Assembly (NCBI GenBank): GCA_028874915.1
Contig: JAPPHA010000023.1
Span: 62,001-126,000, forward strand
Direction of reading: 5' to 3'
Length of the DNA stretch: 64,000 nt
DNA from: Paracoccaceae bacterium
GTDB taxonomy: Bacteria > Pseudomonadota > Alphaproteobacteria > Rhodobacterales > Rhodobacteraceae
The position numbers and the translations under genes were made by a program. Below are positions 55,223 through 64,000 of this stretch, piece by piece. Under the pieces are notes generated by a model. It searched no databases and was not told the DNA's origin. It was given only the letters and a program-made list of their open reading frames with translations. Within the stretch, counting starts at the first letter, position 1. Each line of letters starts with the position of its first letter.

Positions 55223-57901
55223 TCACGTCGAATTTGAAGCCGGCGCCAGGCCAAATCGGTATTTTCCTGGTCGGACGTTGAATACAATTGAGTCTTTGCC
55301 AATGCGGATATTGGAAATGCCCGACGCGCTATCTTCGGCGACCACTGCGCCGCCCTCGGTCAACTGTCTTCCTGACGTGCCCAGTCTCGGGAAATGAACC
55401 TCGGCCTCAACTCCTGATGGCACGCTGACTGTCAATGAAAGTCTGCCCGCCACATTTTCCCACGATGTTTCAATTGTCCCCCTGACCGTATCGACAGCGG
55501 CGTCGACCGACTTGAGCCCGGAGGGAACCTTTGGAGCGATCACCACGTTTGAAAACCCGCAGCATTCGTGGCCCACTCGAATGCCCGCCAAAGCCTTGTA
55601 AAGCCAAGCACCGATCGAGGCGTACATGCCGTGGTTGTGAGAATTCATCCCGATACCGGTGGCCTCTTCCCAGCGCTCCCACATGGTAGTGGCACCGTGT
55701 TCGAACATGTAGCCCCAACTTGGATAACTTGTCTGCGTTAACAAGCGATAGGCCGTTTCAATTTCGCCTCCATCCGAGAGAACATCAAATATGTACTTGG
55801 TGCAGAGATTTCCGGTTGTGAGATGGAAGTCATGGTCTTCTACGTCATTGACGATATTGGCCAGAACCGACGCCTTCTTCGCATCCGGAACCAGGCCCAT
55901 ATAAAGCGCCACGGAATTGCAGGCTTGGTTGTTGCTTGCATAACCGCCTGTTCGGTCGTCCCAAAACCGTTGGTTGAACGCTCTGTGGACGTTCGCGGCC
56001 AACCCGCGAAACTCGCTCGCGTCTTCGTTCCGATCGATTGCCACTGAAATCCGCGTCAAAAGTTGGAGCAAGTGATAATAGTGGGCACTCGAAATCAGCG
56101 CACTGGGCGTATGCGCCGAAACGGCAGATGTCCCGATGCTGCCAGCAATCGCTTCGGCAACAGGGGGCGCCCAGTCACCGATGTACCCGTCCTCGACAAT
56201 GTGGTCCCTGGCCCTTGAGGACAGGTAACCGGCCCAGCGCTTTATTCCGCGGAAGTGAACTTCCAGCACTCGTTCGTCGCCAAAATGCTGGTACAAGAGC
56301 CAGGGGATCAACGCGTAACAGACGCTGACAGGGTCTCCCGGCCTGGCGCCCCAGCGAAACGGAGCGGTGTCGGAGACCGCGCCGGATTCGGGATCTTGCG
56401 CGTCTCCGATATCGTCAAGCCACTTGGGGAGGAATCGGGAAACGTCGAAATTGTAGATCAGTTCTTCGGATCGTGCAGCCATGTCGTTCAACCAGCCCAT
56501 ACGTTCGGCGCGCTGAGGGCAGTCGGTCGGAAGGCCGTGCAAGTTGGAAACTTCGGTCCATCGCACGGCTTTCTCGATGCGGTTTACGAGAGGATCCGAT
56601 GACTTGAAACGGCCAGTTGGTGCGACGTCGGAGCGGACGATCTTGGTTTCGACGGAGTCGACAGTCGGCTCTTCAGGAAATCCTTCTAGCTGGATGAATC
56701 GGAAACCGTGATAGGTGAACCGCGGTTCCCAAGTCTGGGTTCCGTCGTTTGCGAAGATATATCGGTCCCTCGCCTCGGCGAACCGCAGGTTTTCCTGGTT
56801 GACTGTGCCGTCGTCGTAGAGGCACTCGGCAAAACGCATCGTGATCGCAGTGTCTCGTTTTCCTGTAGCGGTGAGTGCGGCCCAACCAGCGAGGTTTTGG
56901 CCATTGTCCAGCACGAAGATACCGGGTCTGGGCTGATCAATGGATTGTGACCTCAAGGTATCGACGACACGGACTGGTTCCATTGTTTGAGGCACCAATT
57001 TCCCACCGGGGGGATCGACGATCATGGATGAAACCCATGCCCCGCCATGCACGTAGCTAGATTCGTCCCCTGTCGATCGGTCCCAATTCGGCTTCTCGAG
57101 ACGGGCGTCATAGATTTCGCCATCAAACACACCACTTGAAACGATGGGTCCATCCGATACCTTCCACAGATCGACATCATTGTTGGTCCGGTCGTTGGTG
57201 ATCATCCGCCGCGTCGTGCCATCCACAAGTTCAGCTTCGATCTGAACGATAAGCTTGGGAACACCGTACCAGCCGGGTCCGACGATTGCCCCAACGACAT
57301 TGGCACCGGTATTGAGGTATTCGGTGACGTCGAACGTGGAATAGAGAACGCGTTTGCTGAACTCGCTCTGCGCCGGTTCGAGCACGCGGTCGCCAACTTT
57401 TTTCCCGTTGATACGGAACTCGTACCAGCCCATTCCGCAGATATAAGCCCGGGCTCGAGTGACCGACCTATCTAGCGTGTACGTATTTCGAAAATACAGC
57501 GCATTTCCATTGCGGCCGGCAGGAAAACCGACCCAGTTCGCTACCCAGTCGGATTGTTCGAGCAGGGCAACCTCGAAAGAGCCCACCTCGCTGAAGTCAC
57601 TTGCGGAATCTTCCGAGTCCCATAGGCGGACCATCCAATGGCCCACTGAACGGCTGTTTAGCGGATGACCGCCGTATTCAATTAGGGGTGACTGGCAGGT
57701 CTGAACCTTTCCGCTGTCCCAAAGATCTCCTTTGCCAGAGGCAAGTAACTCCGTGGTTGATGCCACGACAATCCGGAAGTGGGTCGCTTGCTCCCTGTTT
57801 CGTGTATGGATGTATTTCCACGAAAACCGCGGCCGGTATGTTCCGATTCCGACGGGATTGGTCGCGAATTCTGTTTTCAAATCATATATGCGAAACGACA
57901 T
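55223..57901 (-). CDS. Alpha-L-rhamnosidase, GH78 family
   Basis: An 892-residue enzyme without signal peptide, expected in the cytoplasm, releasing terminal L-rhamnose. An N-terminal carbohydrate-binding beta region includes YICGMGWYEFRINGKKVGD. The (alpha/alpha)6 barrel has GLPTDCPQRAERMGWLNDMA, the family signature with catalytic-region acids, and TTMWERWEEATGIGMNSHNH near the end. A C-terminal beta domain closes it. ATG 57901 has AAGGA upstream. It lies downstream of sugar ABC permease genes on the same strand, so the operon probably imports and trims rhamnosides. Confidence 0.9.
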   Translation of the reverse strand: MSFRIYDLKTEFATNPVGIGTYRPRFSWKYIHTRNREQATHFRIVVASTTELLASGKGDLWDSGKVQTCQSPLIEYGGHPLNSRSVGHWMVRLWDSEDSASDFSEVGSFEVALLEQSDWVANWVGFPAGRNGNALYFRNTYTLDRSVTRARAYICGMGWYEFRINGKKVGDRVLEPAQSEFSKRVLYSTFDVTEYLNTGANVVGAIVGPGWYGVPKLIVQIEAELVDGTTRRMITNDRTNNDVDLWKVSDGPIVSSGVFDGEIYDARLEKPNWDRSTGDESSYVHGGAWVSSMIVDPPGGKLVPQTMEPVRVVDTLRSQSIDQPRPGIFVLDNGQNLAGWAALTATGKRDTAITMRFAECLYDDGTVNQENLRFAEARDRYIFANDGTQTWEPRFTYHGFRFIQLEGFPEEPTVDSVETKIVRSDVAPTGRFKSSDPLVNRIEKAVRWTEVSNLHGLPTDCPQRAERMGWLNDMAARSEELIYNFDVSRFLPKWLDDIGDAQDPESGAVSDTAPFRWGARPGDPVSVCYALIPWLLYQHFGDERVLEVHFRGIKRWAGYLSSRARDHIVEDGYIGDWAPPVAEAIAGSIGTSAVSAHTPSALISSAHYYHLLQLLTRISVAIDRNEDASEFRGLAANVHRAFNQRFWDDRTGGYASNNQACNSVALYMGLVPDAKKASVLANIVNDVEDHDFHLTTGNLCTKYIFDVLSDGGEIETAYRLLTQTSYPSWGYMFEHGATTMWERWEEATGIGMNSHNHGMYASIGAWLYKALAGIRVGHECCGFSNVVIAPKVPSGLKSVDAAVDTVRGTIETSWENVAGRLSLTVSVPSGVEAEVHFPRLGTSGRQLTEGGAVVAEDSASGISNIRIGKDSIVFNVRPGKYRFGLAPASNST

Positions 57902-57998
57902 TCCCGACTGTCCTTTACTCGTTCGCCGCCGATCAGCTCGCCTCGACAAGACACGCCGCCAATTCGCCTAGCCGCCGCCCGGACGGGAGTGGTGGGAG

Positions 57999-58874
57999 CT
58001 ACATCTTGATGGCACCCGCGGTCAAACCTCTCACGAATTCTCTAGAAATGAACAGAAACACGATCAGCAACGGCAAAAGCGAAATGATGTACCCGGCCAT
58101 TAGCGGACCGTAGTCAGTTTGATATTGCGTTCGGAAGAACGCGAGCCCAATTGGAATCGTCCGCAAATCATCGTCGCTGATGACAATGAGCGGCCAGATG
58201 AAATCGTTCCATGTATTCAGGAGAGACGTGATGACAACGATGCTGAGAACCGGGCGCGACAACGGCAATGCGACGTGCCAATAACTTCGCCAGATTCCCG
58301 CACCGTCCATTCTCGCGGCTTCGAACAATTCTTCCGGCAATCCAGCCATGAAGTTACGCAGCAGATAAATCGCGAAGACCTGAAGGCCAGCGATGCCTGG
58401 CAGGATGAGTCCCCACAACGTGTTGATCATGCCGAGGTTCTTGACCAAGACAAAGGCTGGAACCATCGTCAGGACCGAGGGAACCATCAACAGGCTTATG
58501 ATCAACATGAAGAGAAAATTGCTACCCGGGAAGCTGTACCGGGCAAAGGCAAATGCCGCGAGACTTGAGACGAACAATACGCCGACAATTGTCGCCGCTG
58601 TCACGATCGCGCTGTTGACGATGTATTTGCCGACAACCTTAAACGCCAATGTGTAATTTTCGAAATGCAACGGATAGTCAAGTGTCCAGACGTTGTGATA
58701 GAACTGCGGCAGATCCTTAAAGGACACGACAAACAACAGCCAAAATGGGAAAAAGGTCAGGAGCGCAGCGACCAACAGATAAGCATGCTTTACTCGATCC
58801 TCCTTCCGCAGGACGGCCATCAGTTCCGGTCGTCGGTGCTTAGGTTTTGGTTTGGTTTTGACCGTTGTCGACAT
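57999..58874 (-). CDS. Sugar ABC transporter permease, MalG/carbohydrate type
   Basis: A 291-residue permease with six hydrophobic helices and the EAA loop LPEELFEAARMDGAGIWRSY, which contacts the ATPase. ATG 58874 overlaps the upstream permease end by six bases. Second permease of the sugar operon. Confidence 0.9.
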   Translation of the reverse strand: MSTTVKTKPKPKHRRPELMAVLRKEDRVKHAYLLVAALLTFFPFWLLFVVSFKDLPQFYHNVWTLDYPLHFENYTLAFKVVGKYIVNSAIVTAATIVGVLFVSSLAAFAFARYSFPGSNFLFMLIISLLMVPSVLTMVPAFVLVKNLGMINTLWGLILPGIAGLQVFAIYLLRNFMAGLPEELFEAARMDGAGIWRSYWHVALPLSRPVLSIVVITSLLNTWNDFIWPLIVISDDDLRTIPIGLAFFRTQYQTDYGPLMAGYIISLLPLLIVFLFISREFVRGLTAGAIKM

Positions 58875-58878
58875 CGGT

Positions 58879-59841
58879 TCAATTCGGATCAAAATCTGTG
58901 GACGTCCGCAGCCGATTATTGGCGATCAACGTGATGACCAGCATGATCACGAACAAGACCACGCCAATTGCCGAAGCGTAGCCCATGCGACTAAATTCAA
59001 ATGCATCCTGGAACATCGCCATTCCGGGAACCATCGTCGAATAACCGGGTCCGCCACGCGTCAGAAGAATGATGGTATGAAACGTCTGAAGTTGCGTGAT
59101 TATCGTCATCACCAGGTTAATTCGGATTTGCGTTTTAATGAGAGGCAATTCGATGTTGCGAAACATTTGCCAACTCGTGGCGCCTTCGAGGATGGCTGCC
59201 TCCTTGACCTCGCTTGAAATGTTGTTCAGTCCTGACAGGTAGACAAGGAGGTTCAAACCGGCCACGAATGGAAAGCCAACGCCGGTGCCGCCGCCGCCGA
59301 TGAGCGCAATCGCAAAGATCGCAATATCGGGGTCAGCCAGCCACGCGCGAACGAATTCGGGATATCCCACGGCAATCAGAAAACGGTTTATGGGCCCGTC
59401 CAGCGGATCGTAAAGAAACTGCCAGACCAGAACCGTAACTACCCAGGGAATCACCAGTGGCATCGTGAATAGGAAGCGATAGACTGTGCTCATTTTTTCT
59501 GACTTCAGATTATGAATGAATACTGCCGCGATCAGCGGCAATGTCAAAGCGAAGAAAACCCCGGCGCTGGTAAGTATGAAGATATTCTTGGTCGACGGCC
59601 CAAGCCGTTCGTCACTGACCAAGTCGATAAAATTTTTGAAACCAACAAAGGTCGAGTTCACGCCGTCCCACTTGAAAAGGCTGTGATAAAACGCAGAGAA
59701 AAACGGGTAGTAACTGAAAACAACCAAAAAAGTCAGCGCCGGAATCAGGCACAAATACACCGGAAATTTGTTGAGTGCACGCCGCCGGCGGCGGCGTGCA
59801 CTTACTACCGGACGCGAAATCGCGTCACCTTCATGTGGCAA
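58879..59841 (-). CDS. Sugar ABC transporter permease, MalF/UgpA type
   Basis: A 320-residue permease with six main helices; the EAA loop is SSEVKEAAILEGATSWQMFR. It lies 26 bases after the binding-protein gene and overlaps the second permease. Confidence 0.9.
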   Translation of the reverse strand: MPHEGDAISRPVVSARRRRRRALNKFPVYLCLIPALTFLVVFSYYPFFSAFYHSLFKWDGVNSTFVGFKNFIDLVSDERLGPSTKNIFILTSAGVFFALTLPLIAAVFIHNLKSEKMSTVYRFLFTMPLVIPWVVTVLVWQFLYDPLDGPINRFLIAVGYPEFVRAWLADPDIAIFAIALIGGGGTGVGFPFVAGLNLLVYLSGLNNISSEVKEAAILEGATSWQMFRNIELPLIKTQIRINLVMTIITQLQTFHTIILLTRGGPGYSTMVPGMAMFQDAFEFSRMGYASAIGVVLFVIMLVITLIANNRLRTSTDFDPN

Positions 59842-59867
59842 GGCAGAGACTATGCCGTATGTCCGAA

Positions 59868-61367
59868 CTAGTTTCCGAGCACGCGATCGGCAGCCTGGTC
59901 CATTTCGGCGTTCAGGCGGTCGACCGTTTCATCCAAGCTCTGGTCCCCGGAAAGATACGGAGACGTGACGACAAGGAATTTCTCGGCGAAAACGGAATCG
60001 AACATCGAGTCATCTTCCTGATAAGGCGCCCGTGCCAACGTCACCGATTCCTTGAAGTCTTCCAAGTCGGGATTCGGCGGTGCGCCATGCACGCCGGGCA
60101 ACGCAATTCCGCCTTCGAGGATCATCTGGTTCAACTGATCAGGCTGGGTGGCGAACATAAGGAAATCGATCGCCGCCTCGACTTCGCCGCTCTCTACCGC
60201 GGAATTGGTCACCGCGTACTGGAACGAACCGTAGCCCGCAGACTTGTTCGTTGGCAAGACTCCGTCGGGGATCAGCTCTGATGTCGCGGAATCGACAACC
60301 GGCAGATAGAATATGCCGAAGTCGAAATCTCGGTTCTCGTCCTCTCTGATTGTTGGCAGCATCCACGTGCCAACAATCAGCATTCCGGCCCTACCCGTGA
60401 CAAACAACCGAACTGCGGCGCCCATATCGGTTCCGAGCGCACCTGGTTGCCAATAGCCGGCGAAACGCTTCAGTTCTTCCAGCCGAGCGCGATTTCGTTC
60501 GTCGCTGTAGGAATAGGTTCCTTCCTTGACCGCTGTTGCCATTTCGACTTTGTCAAGCACGCCATCCCCGTCTTTGTCATGTTTGCCGATCTCGGGATGG
60601 TAGAAGAAATTGGTCAGCCAGCCGGAAACCCACGTAAGCTGATGCAGGTTGTTGCCCGTGGCGGCGAAGCCATATGCTCCTCCGGTCGCGTTGATCTTTT
60701 CGGCGGCCACCATCATCTCTTCCCAAGTCTTAGGCACCCCGTCGACTCCCGCTTTTGCGAACAGGTCCTTGTTGTAGTAGATGCCGACCTGGATCTGATC
60801 GGCCAAGACGACATACAATTCGCCATTGGGCGCCTTCCAGACTTCGATCTGTGGGAAAAACAGGTCGCGCCACCGTTCCGATCCAGGTTGACCTGCCTCG
60901 ATGTAGTGGTTTGGTCGTTCGAGATATTCGTTGATCGGGACCAGCCATTTCTTGCGGAAGTCTTCGACTGCCCAATCCCCCAAGTACCACATGATGTCGG
61001 GTGCAACCCCGCCGGTCAATTGCGTAATCATCCAACGCCTTGTGTCCGCATTGATCGACTGTCCGATCACTTCGATCGTCACATTGGGGTGCAGCTCTTC
61101 ATATGCGGCAATAATGGGATCGATGCCTTGAATCGCGCTCGACTTCGTACCACCGCCGGCTGTGGCCATTACCCGAGTAGGAGTGTACCGCCCGGGCCAG
61201 ATGGTCAGATGTATTTCGTCATCCTGAGCCCTGGCTTCCGGTGCGGGCATCATGGCTGCAAAAGCGGCAACAGCCACAACAGCGGAATTCGTTACCCATT
61301 TTGTTGAGAACGAATTCCGGAGTTCGCGTTTCAGCGACGTAGTCTTGGTTTTTGTTTCGTATGACAT
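59868..61367 (-). CDS. Sugar ABC transporter substrate-binding protein, family 1
   Basis: A 499-residue periplasmic protein with a long N-terminal signal (hydrophobic SAVVAVAAFAAMMPAPEARA). The extracellular solute-binding family 1 fold is shown by VNADTRRWMITQLTGG-like and GVAPDIMWYLGDWAVEDFRK segments, then VGIYYNKDLFAKAGVDGVPK. GGGAGGG precedes ATG 61367. First gene of the minus-strand operon binding protein, two permeases and rhamnosidase. Confidence 0.9.
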   Translation of the reverse strand: MSYETKTKTTSLKRELRNSFSTKWVTNSAVVAVAAFAAMMPAPEARAQDDEIHLTIWPGRYTPTRVMATAGGGTKSSAIQGIDPIIAAYEELHPNVTIEVIGQSINADTRRWMITQLTGGVAPDIMWYLGDWAVEDFRKKWLVPINEYLERPNHYIEAGQPGSERWRDLFFPQIEVWKAPNGELYVVLADQIQVGIYYNKDLFAKAGVDGVPKTWEEMMVAAEKINATGGAYGFAATGNNLHQLTWVSGWLTNFFYHPEIGKHDKDGDGVLDKVEMATAVKEGTYSYSDERNRARLEELKRFAGYWQPGALGTDMGAAVRLFVTGRAGMLIVGTWMLPTIREDENRDFDFGIFYLPVVDSATSELIPDGVLPTNKSAGYGSFQYAVTNSAVESGEVEAAIDFLMFATQPDQLNQMILEGGIALPGVHGAPPNPDLEDFKESVTLARAPYQEDDSMFDSVFAEKFLVVTSPYLSGDQSLDETVDRLNAEMDQAADRVLGN

Positions 61368-63247
61368 GCAAACCCTCCCAGTTTGTTGAAATTTCAATTA
61401 TGTCATCATGAGAAATTTCGTTCAAGTTTCGCACGCTCTTGGTCAGTGCGATTTTCAATACGCAGGAATACTTCATAAATTCAGCTAGATAATGGCAGGT
61501 TGGGTTTCCCGACCAACCCATGATGCACGGTAACCCGTCGCGAATCACGCTTCCTCGAGGCACCGACTATGGACCTGTCCGATGTATTTCTCGTTACAGT
61601 TCGGCCGAAGCAGGAGGAGTACTTCTGGGATCTGCTGGAGGCGATCATCCTTTGGTTGCCATGCCGACCATCCGCGTGGACGTCCTAAACGGGGTCACAG
61701 GGACGGCGTCTTGCTGGGCTCTGGCGATGGTCTCCAAAACTACACCAAAGTGCGGCCCTCGCGAAGCCAGGATTGCCTGAACTTCCGCACCCAGTAAGAT
61801 CATTTTCGTCTGAGTTCCGGTAACCCGTGCTATCTCATCCTGCCGCCTCTTTCGCCCCGCCGGAGGGCAACGGCAAAGTCACCTCCAGCATCATTCGTAA
61901 GTCTGGATGTCGCCTTGTCTTGAAAATATTGGTGTCGCTTGCCAGGTACCATCGACGGCACCACTCTCAGTGGCTCTATCGACGTTGGCGTCGGCCGCAA
62001 GACCCAGTCCAAGTAGGGCCATGATTCCCTTGTCCGACGATGAGACCCTGCACACTGACGGGATCGATGTCGCCATTCCCATTCTCGACCATCCCGAGGA
62101 TATCGCTGGCAACAGTGTCATTTCCAACGCCGCGAAGACGAACAGCCCGCCGAAGCCGGACCGGAAGGCGCCGTCCTCGATGCGGAATGCCCGATGATCG
62201 GCGACGGTCGCAACATCTGGGCCGACGATGTCCGCCAGAACTGCTGACGAGCGCCACGGCAACCACGCCAGTCCGGCCTCGCGGCGCGGATCACCTTGGC
62301 TGCGGACGCAGCGCCATCGAGGCGGTGCATCAAATCCTCGACAGCAGCAAGACATGGGCCGAAGACGGCAACCGCATCCGCACCGGGTACGGCCCGGAAA
62401 ACAACTCCCAGCCGCGCCACTTTGAGACCGGGCCGGCCAGACCTGGATCTTTGAGTTCGTCGGGACGTTCCGCTGACTGCCCCGAATCCTGTGCCGGGTC
62501 CTACAAGTGCCGAGGATGACGGCCTGCATCCTCTCAAGATCTGTACTGGCACCTGGACTGCCAACGGGTCCCGGTTTGCGACAGGCCGGGCCCGAGGGTC
62601 GACGACCCTGTGTATTGCCGTAACCAGTTGGAACGGTTCAAAATGGCTGTTCGTCGCGTTCCTTCGACGACGTGGTCGCCTGTCCCTAGCAGGAAGCAAC
62701 GCCGGCACGAAATACCTCCCGTCTGACAAAAGACTCCCACGATCCTCACCAAAAGAGTTGCGACGGGACAGCCGTCCGACACAACCCAAAATAACGAAGA
62801 GGCCCAGTTTCTTGATGCATCGCAATCGAAAACAGGTTACAAATTGGTGATTTGACCGATCGTTTGGTGCTCGAATGAAATGTAGGTGACCGGTGCGAAT
62901 AGCGGATGTCGCGTGCGAGTCATGGTTTGGAACGGCGGCGGTCGACCCGGTTTCGAATGAGCTGGACGGCACATCGGAGGCGATGGAGTTGCGTTTTTAC
63001 CGAAGGCATACCGATCGTCGATATTTCGCTTAACCTTGACGGATCTTTGTGCTTTCCTGTCGTTATTGTAGACAATTGCGCCATCCGCCGAACAGCCAGG
63101 TGCCTGATGGGCCAACTCTTTGGCAGCCATGAACTACGTAACGTCGCCAATCGCCGCATCCGGTGTGCGAAATCTCCAGAACCGAAAGTGTTAGACTTCC
63201 TGTCCATCGGCGACAATCCAGGCGACGCGTCATCGAAAATATGACCG
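61368..63247. other. Long region without intact gene upstream of the sugar operon
   Basis: About 1.9 kb with many overlapping but unconvincing frames. A minus-strand stretch ending at 61891 (MALLGLGLAADANVDRATES) reads more protein-like than its neighbours but matches nothing I know. Decayed coding DNA is the best description. Confidence 0.35.
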
Positions 63248-63248
63248 G

Positions 63249-63485
63249 ATGTTCAAGGACTGCTCGGACATCGTCGGAATTTGCAACTCCGGCGCAGGCA
63301 ATCAAGAAACATGGTCAATCGCAAAACACCAAACTGTTCGGACATAACGTGACGGCAACGAAACGACAGTGTCATATGAAAGGCTCGATGAGGCCGTCAT
63401 TCAGCAAGACCTTAAGCGAACCACTCAGCAAGCTATTCAGACACTGCTGTCGCAGCGCCACCCGGCCATGCAAGGAGACCTGTAA
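63249..63485 (+). pseudogene. 3' tail of a broken gene coupled to the ABC ATPase gene
   Basis: The plus frame from 63249 (MFKDCSDIVGICNSGAGNQE) has one in-frame TAA at 63345-63347, then continues [20 protein letters not shown] to a stop at 63483-63485, which overlaps the ATPase start as TAATG. The overlap is typical of operon neighbours, so this is probably the remnant of a gene once co-transcribed with the ATPase. Family unknown. Confidence 0.45.
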
Positions 63486-64000
63486 TGACCGAAGTTGTTC
63501 TTTCGGGTATTTGGAAATCCTTCGATGATGTCGAAGTCATCAAGGGTGTCGACCTGACTATTCGATCTGGCGAATTCGTTGTGTTTGTCGGCCCCTCGGG
63601 TTGCGGCAAATCGACGCTTTTGCGCCTGATTGCCGGACTGGAGGACCTTACTGCAGGCGAAGTAGAGATCGGTGGCGAAGTCGTTACGGATGTAGCGCCA
63701 TCAAAACGTGGAATTGCGATGGTGTTTCAATCATACGCTCTTTACCCCCACATGAATGTTTTTGAAAACATGTCATTTGGGATGAGGCTTGCCAAGGTCG
63801 GCAAGCAAGAGACGAAGCAGCGCGTCCAGGAAGCCGCCGAAATTCTGCAATTGACACCGCTACTCGATCGGTTTCCAAAACAACTATCCGGCGGGCAACG
63901 TCAAAGGGTTGCCATCGGGCGGGCTATTGTCCGTGATCCAAAGGTATTCCTGTTCGATGAGCCGCTGTCCAATCTCGACGCCGCATTGCGCGTTGCAACA
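63485..64000 (+). CDS. Sugar ABC transporter ATPase, UgpC/MalK type (3' end beyond the window)
   Basis: The first 172 codons of an ATPase usually ~350 residues long. Walker A is GPSGCGKST, the Q-loop is in [13 protein letters not shown], the signature is [15 protein letters not shown] and Walker B is [16 protein letters not shown] precedes the ATG. It most likely energises the sugar permeases at 57.9-59.8 kb, although it lies 2 kb away and is divergent from them. Confidence 0.92.
   Translation, partial: MTEVVLSGIWKSFDDVEVIKGVDLTIRSGEFVVFVGPSGCGKSTLLRLIAGLEDLTAGEVEIGGEVVTDVAPSKRGIAMVFQSYALYPHMNVFENMSFGMRLAKVGKQETKQRVQEAAEILQLTPLLDRFPKQLSGGQRQRVAIGRAIVRDPKVFLFDEPLSNLDAALRVAT

Noticed and set aside
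62118-62972. 284-codon minus-strand frame
   Set aside because: Arg/Ser-rich without any motif, and it overlaps several other frames in decayed DNA.
1-64000. CRISPR arrays, rRNA and tRNA genes
   Set aside because: No regularly spaced repeats, and no sequence with T-loop, anticodon and acceptor elements, was found by eye; a tRNA scan would be decisive.

Overview
The window looks like chromosomal DNA of an alphaproteobacterium of moderately high GC. The main evidence is a set of alphaproteobacterial linkages and forms: a fused ispDF next to pgpA and pncC/cinA, the run ntrB-ntrC-ntrY-ntrX-trkA-trkH-hfq-hflX, a magnesium-type HemB, an S2 protein with a long C-terminal extension, and a DUF502 membrane protein. 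I cannot assign a genus. No rRNA, tRNA or CRISPR array was found.

Layout. 1-4.99 kb is a mobile region: the N-terminal half of a Tn3-family transposase, a divergent serine resolvase, an aminoglycoside phosphotransferase gene lying between two copies of the resolvase 3' end, an exported protein with an Ivy-type lysozyme-inhibitor motif, and an IS3-type relic. 4.99-7.34 kb is pncC-pgpA-ispDF (minus strand). 7.8-10.44 kb is a NitT/TauT-type ABC uptake operon (minus). 10.8-20.4 kb holds the Ntr two-component genes and the Trk potassium uptake genes (plus). 20.4-22.1 kb has a small exported protein and a shattered TOPRIM/DUF3991-type pseudogene. 22.26-23.9 kb is hfq-hflX. 23.9-31 kb has a resolvase relic, a penicillin-acylase-family hydrolase, a 3-hydroxyisobutyrate-dehydrogenase-like gene with rpe, a SYLF-domain protein and hemB. 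31-36.5 kb has mfd, a Bcr/CflA-type transporter and a FrnE/DsbA-like oxidoreductase. 36.66-36.74 kb is a candidate small RNA. 36.9-41.9 kb has a YejA-type binding protein, DUF502 and psuG-psuK. 42.6-44.6 kb is rpsB-tsf. 44.65-48.94 kb is a graveyard of Tn3-family right ends with two intact passenger genes (a methyltransferase and a DUF3500-type protein). 48.97-53.04 kb has aroQ, a cupin and a TRAP transporter operon. 53-55.2 kb is mostly decayed DNA. 55.2-61.4 kb is an alpha-L-rhamnosidase plus sugar ABC transporter operon, and its ATPase gene begins at 63,485 and runs off the right edge.

Themes. (1) Tn3-type resolvase 3' ends recur as direct repeats and single genes sit beside or between them. 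The larger cluster falls where rpsB-tsf would normally continue into pyrH-frr and where aroQ would normally continue into accBC, so it may mark a rearrangement breakpoint. (2) NtrC and NtrX both lack the sigma-54-contacting GAFTGA loop, and NtrC has a long low-complexity segment in its place. (3) A short promoter-to-terminator unit on the minus strand at 36.7 kb has the architecture of a small RNA gene.
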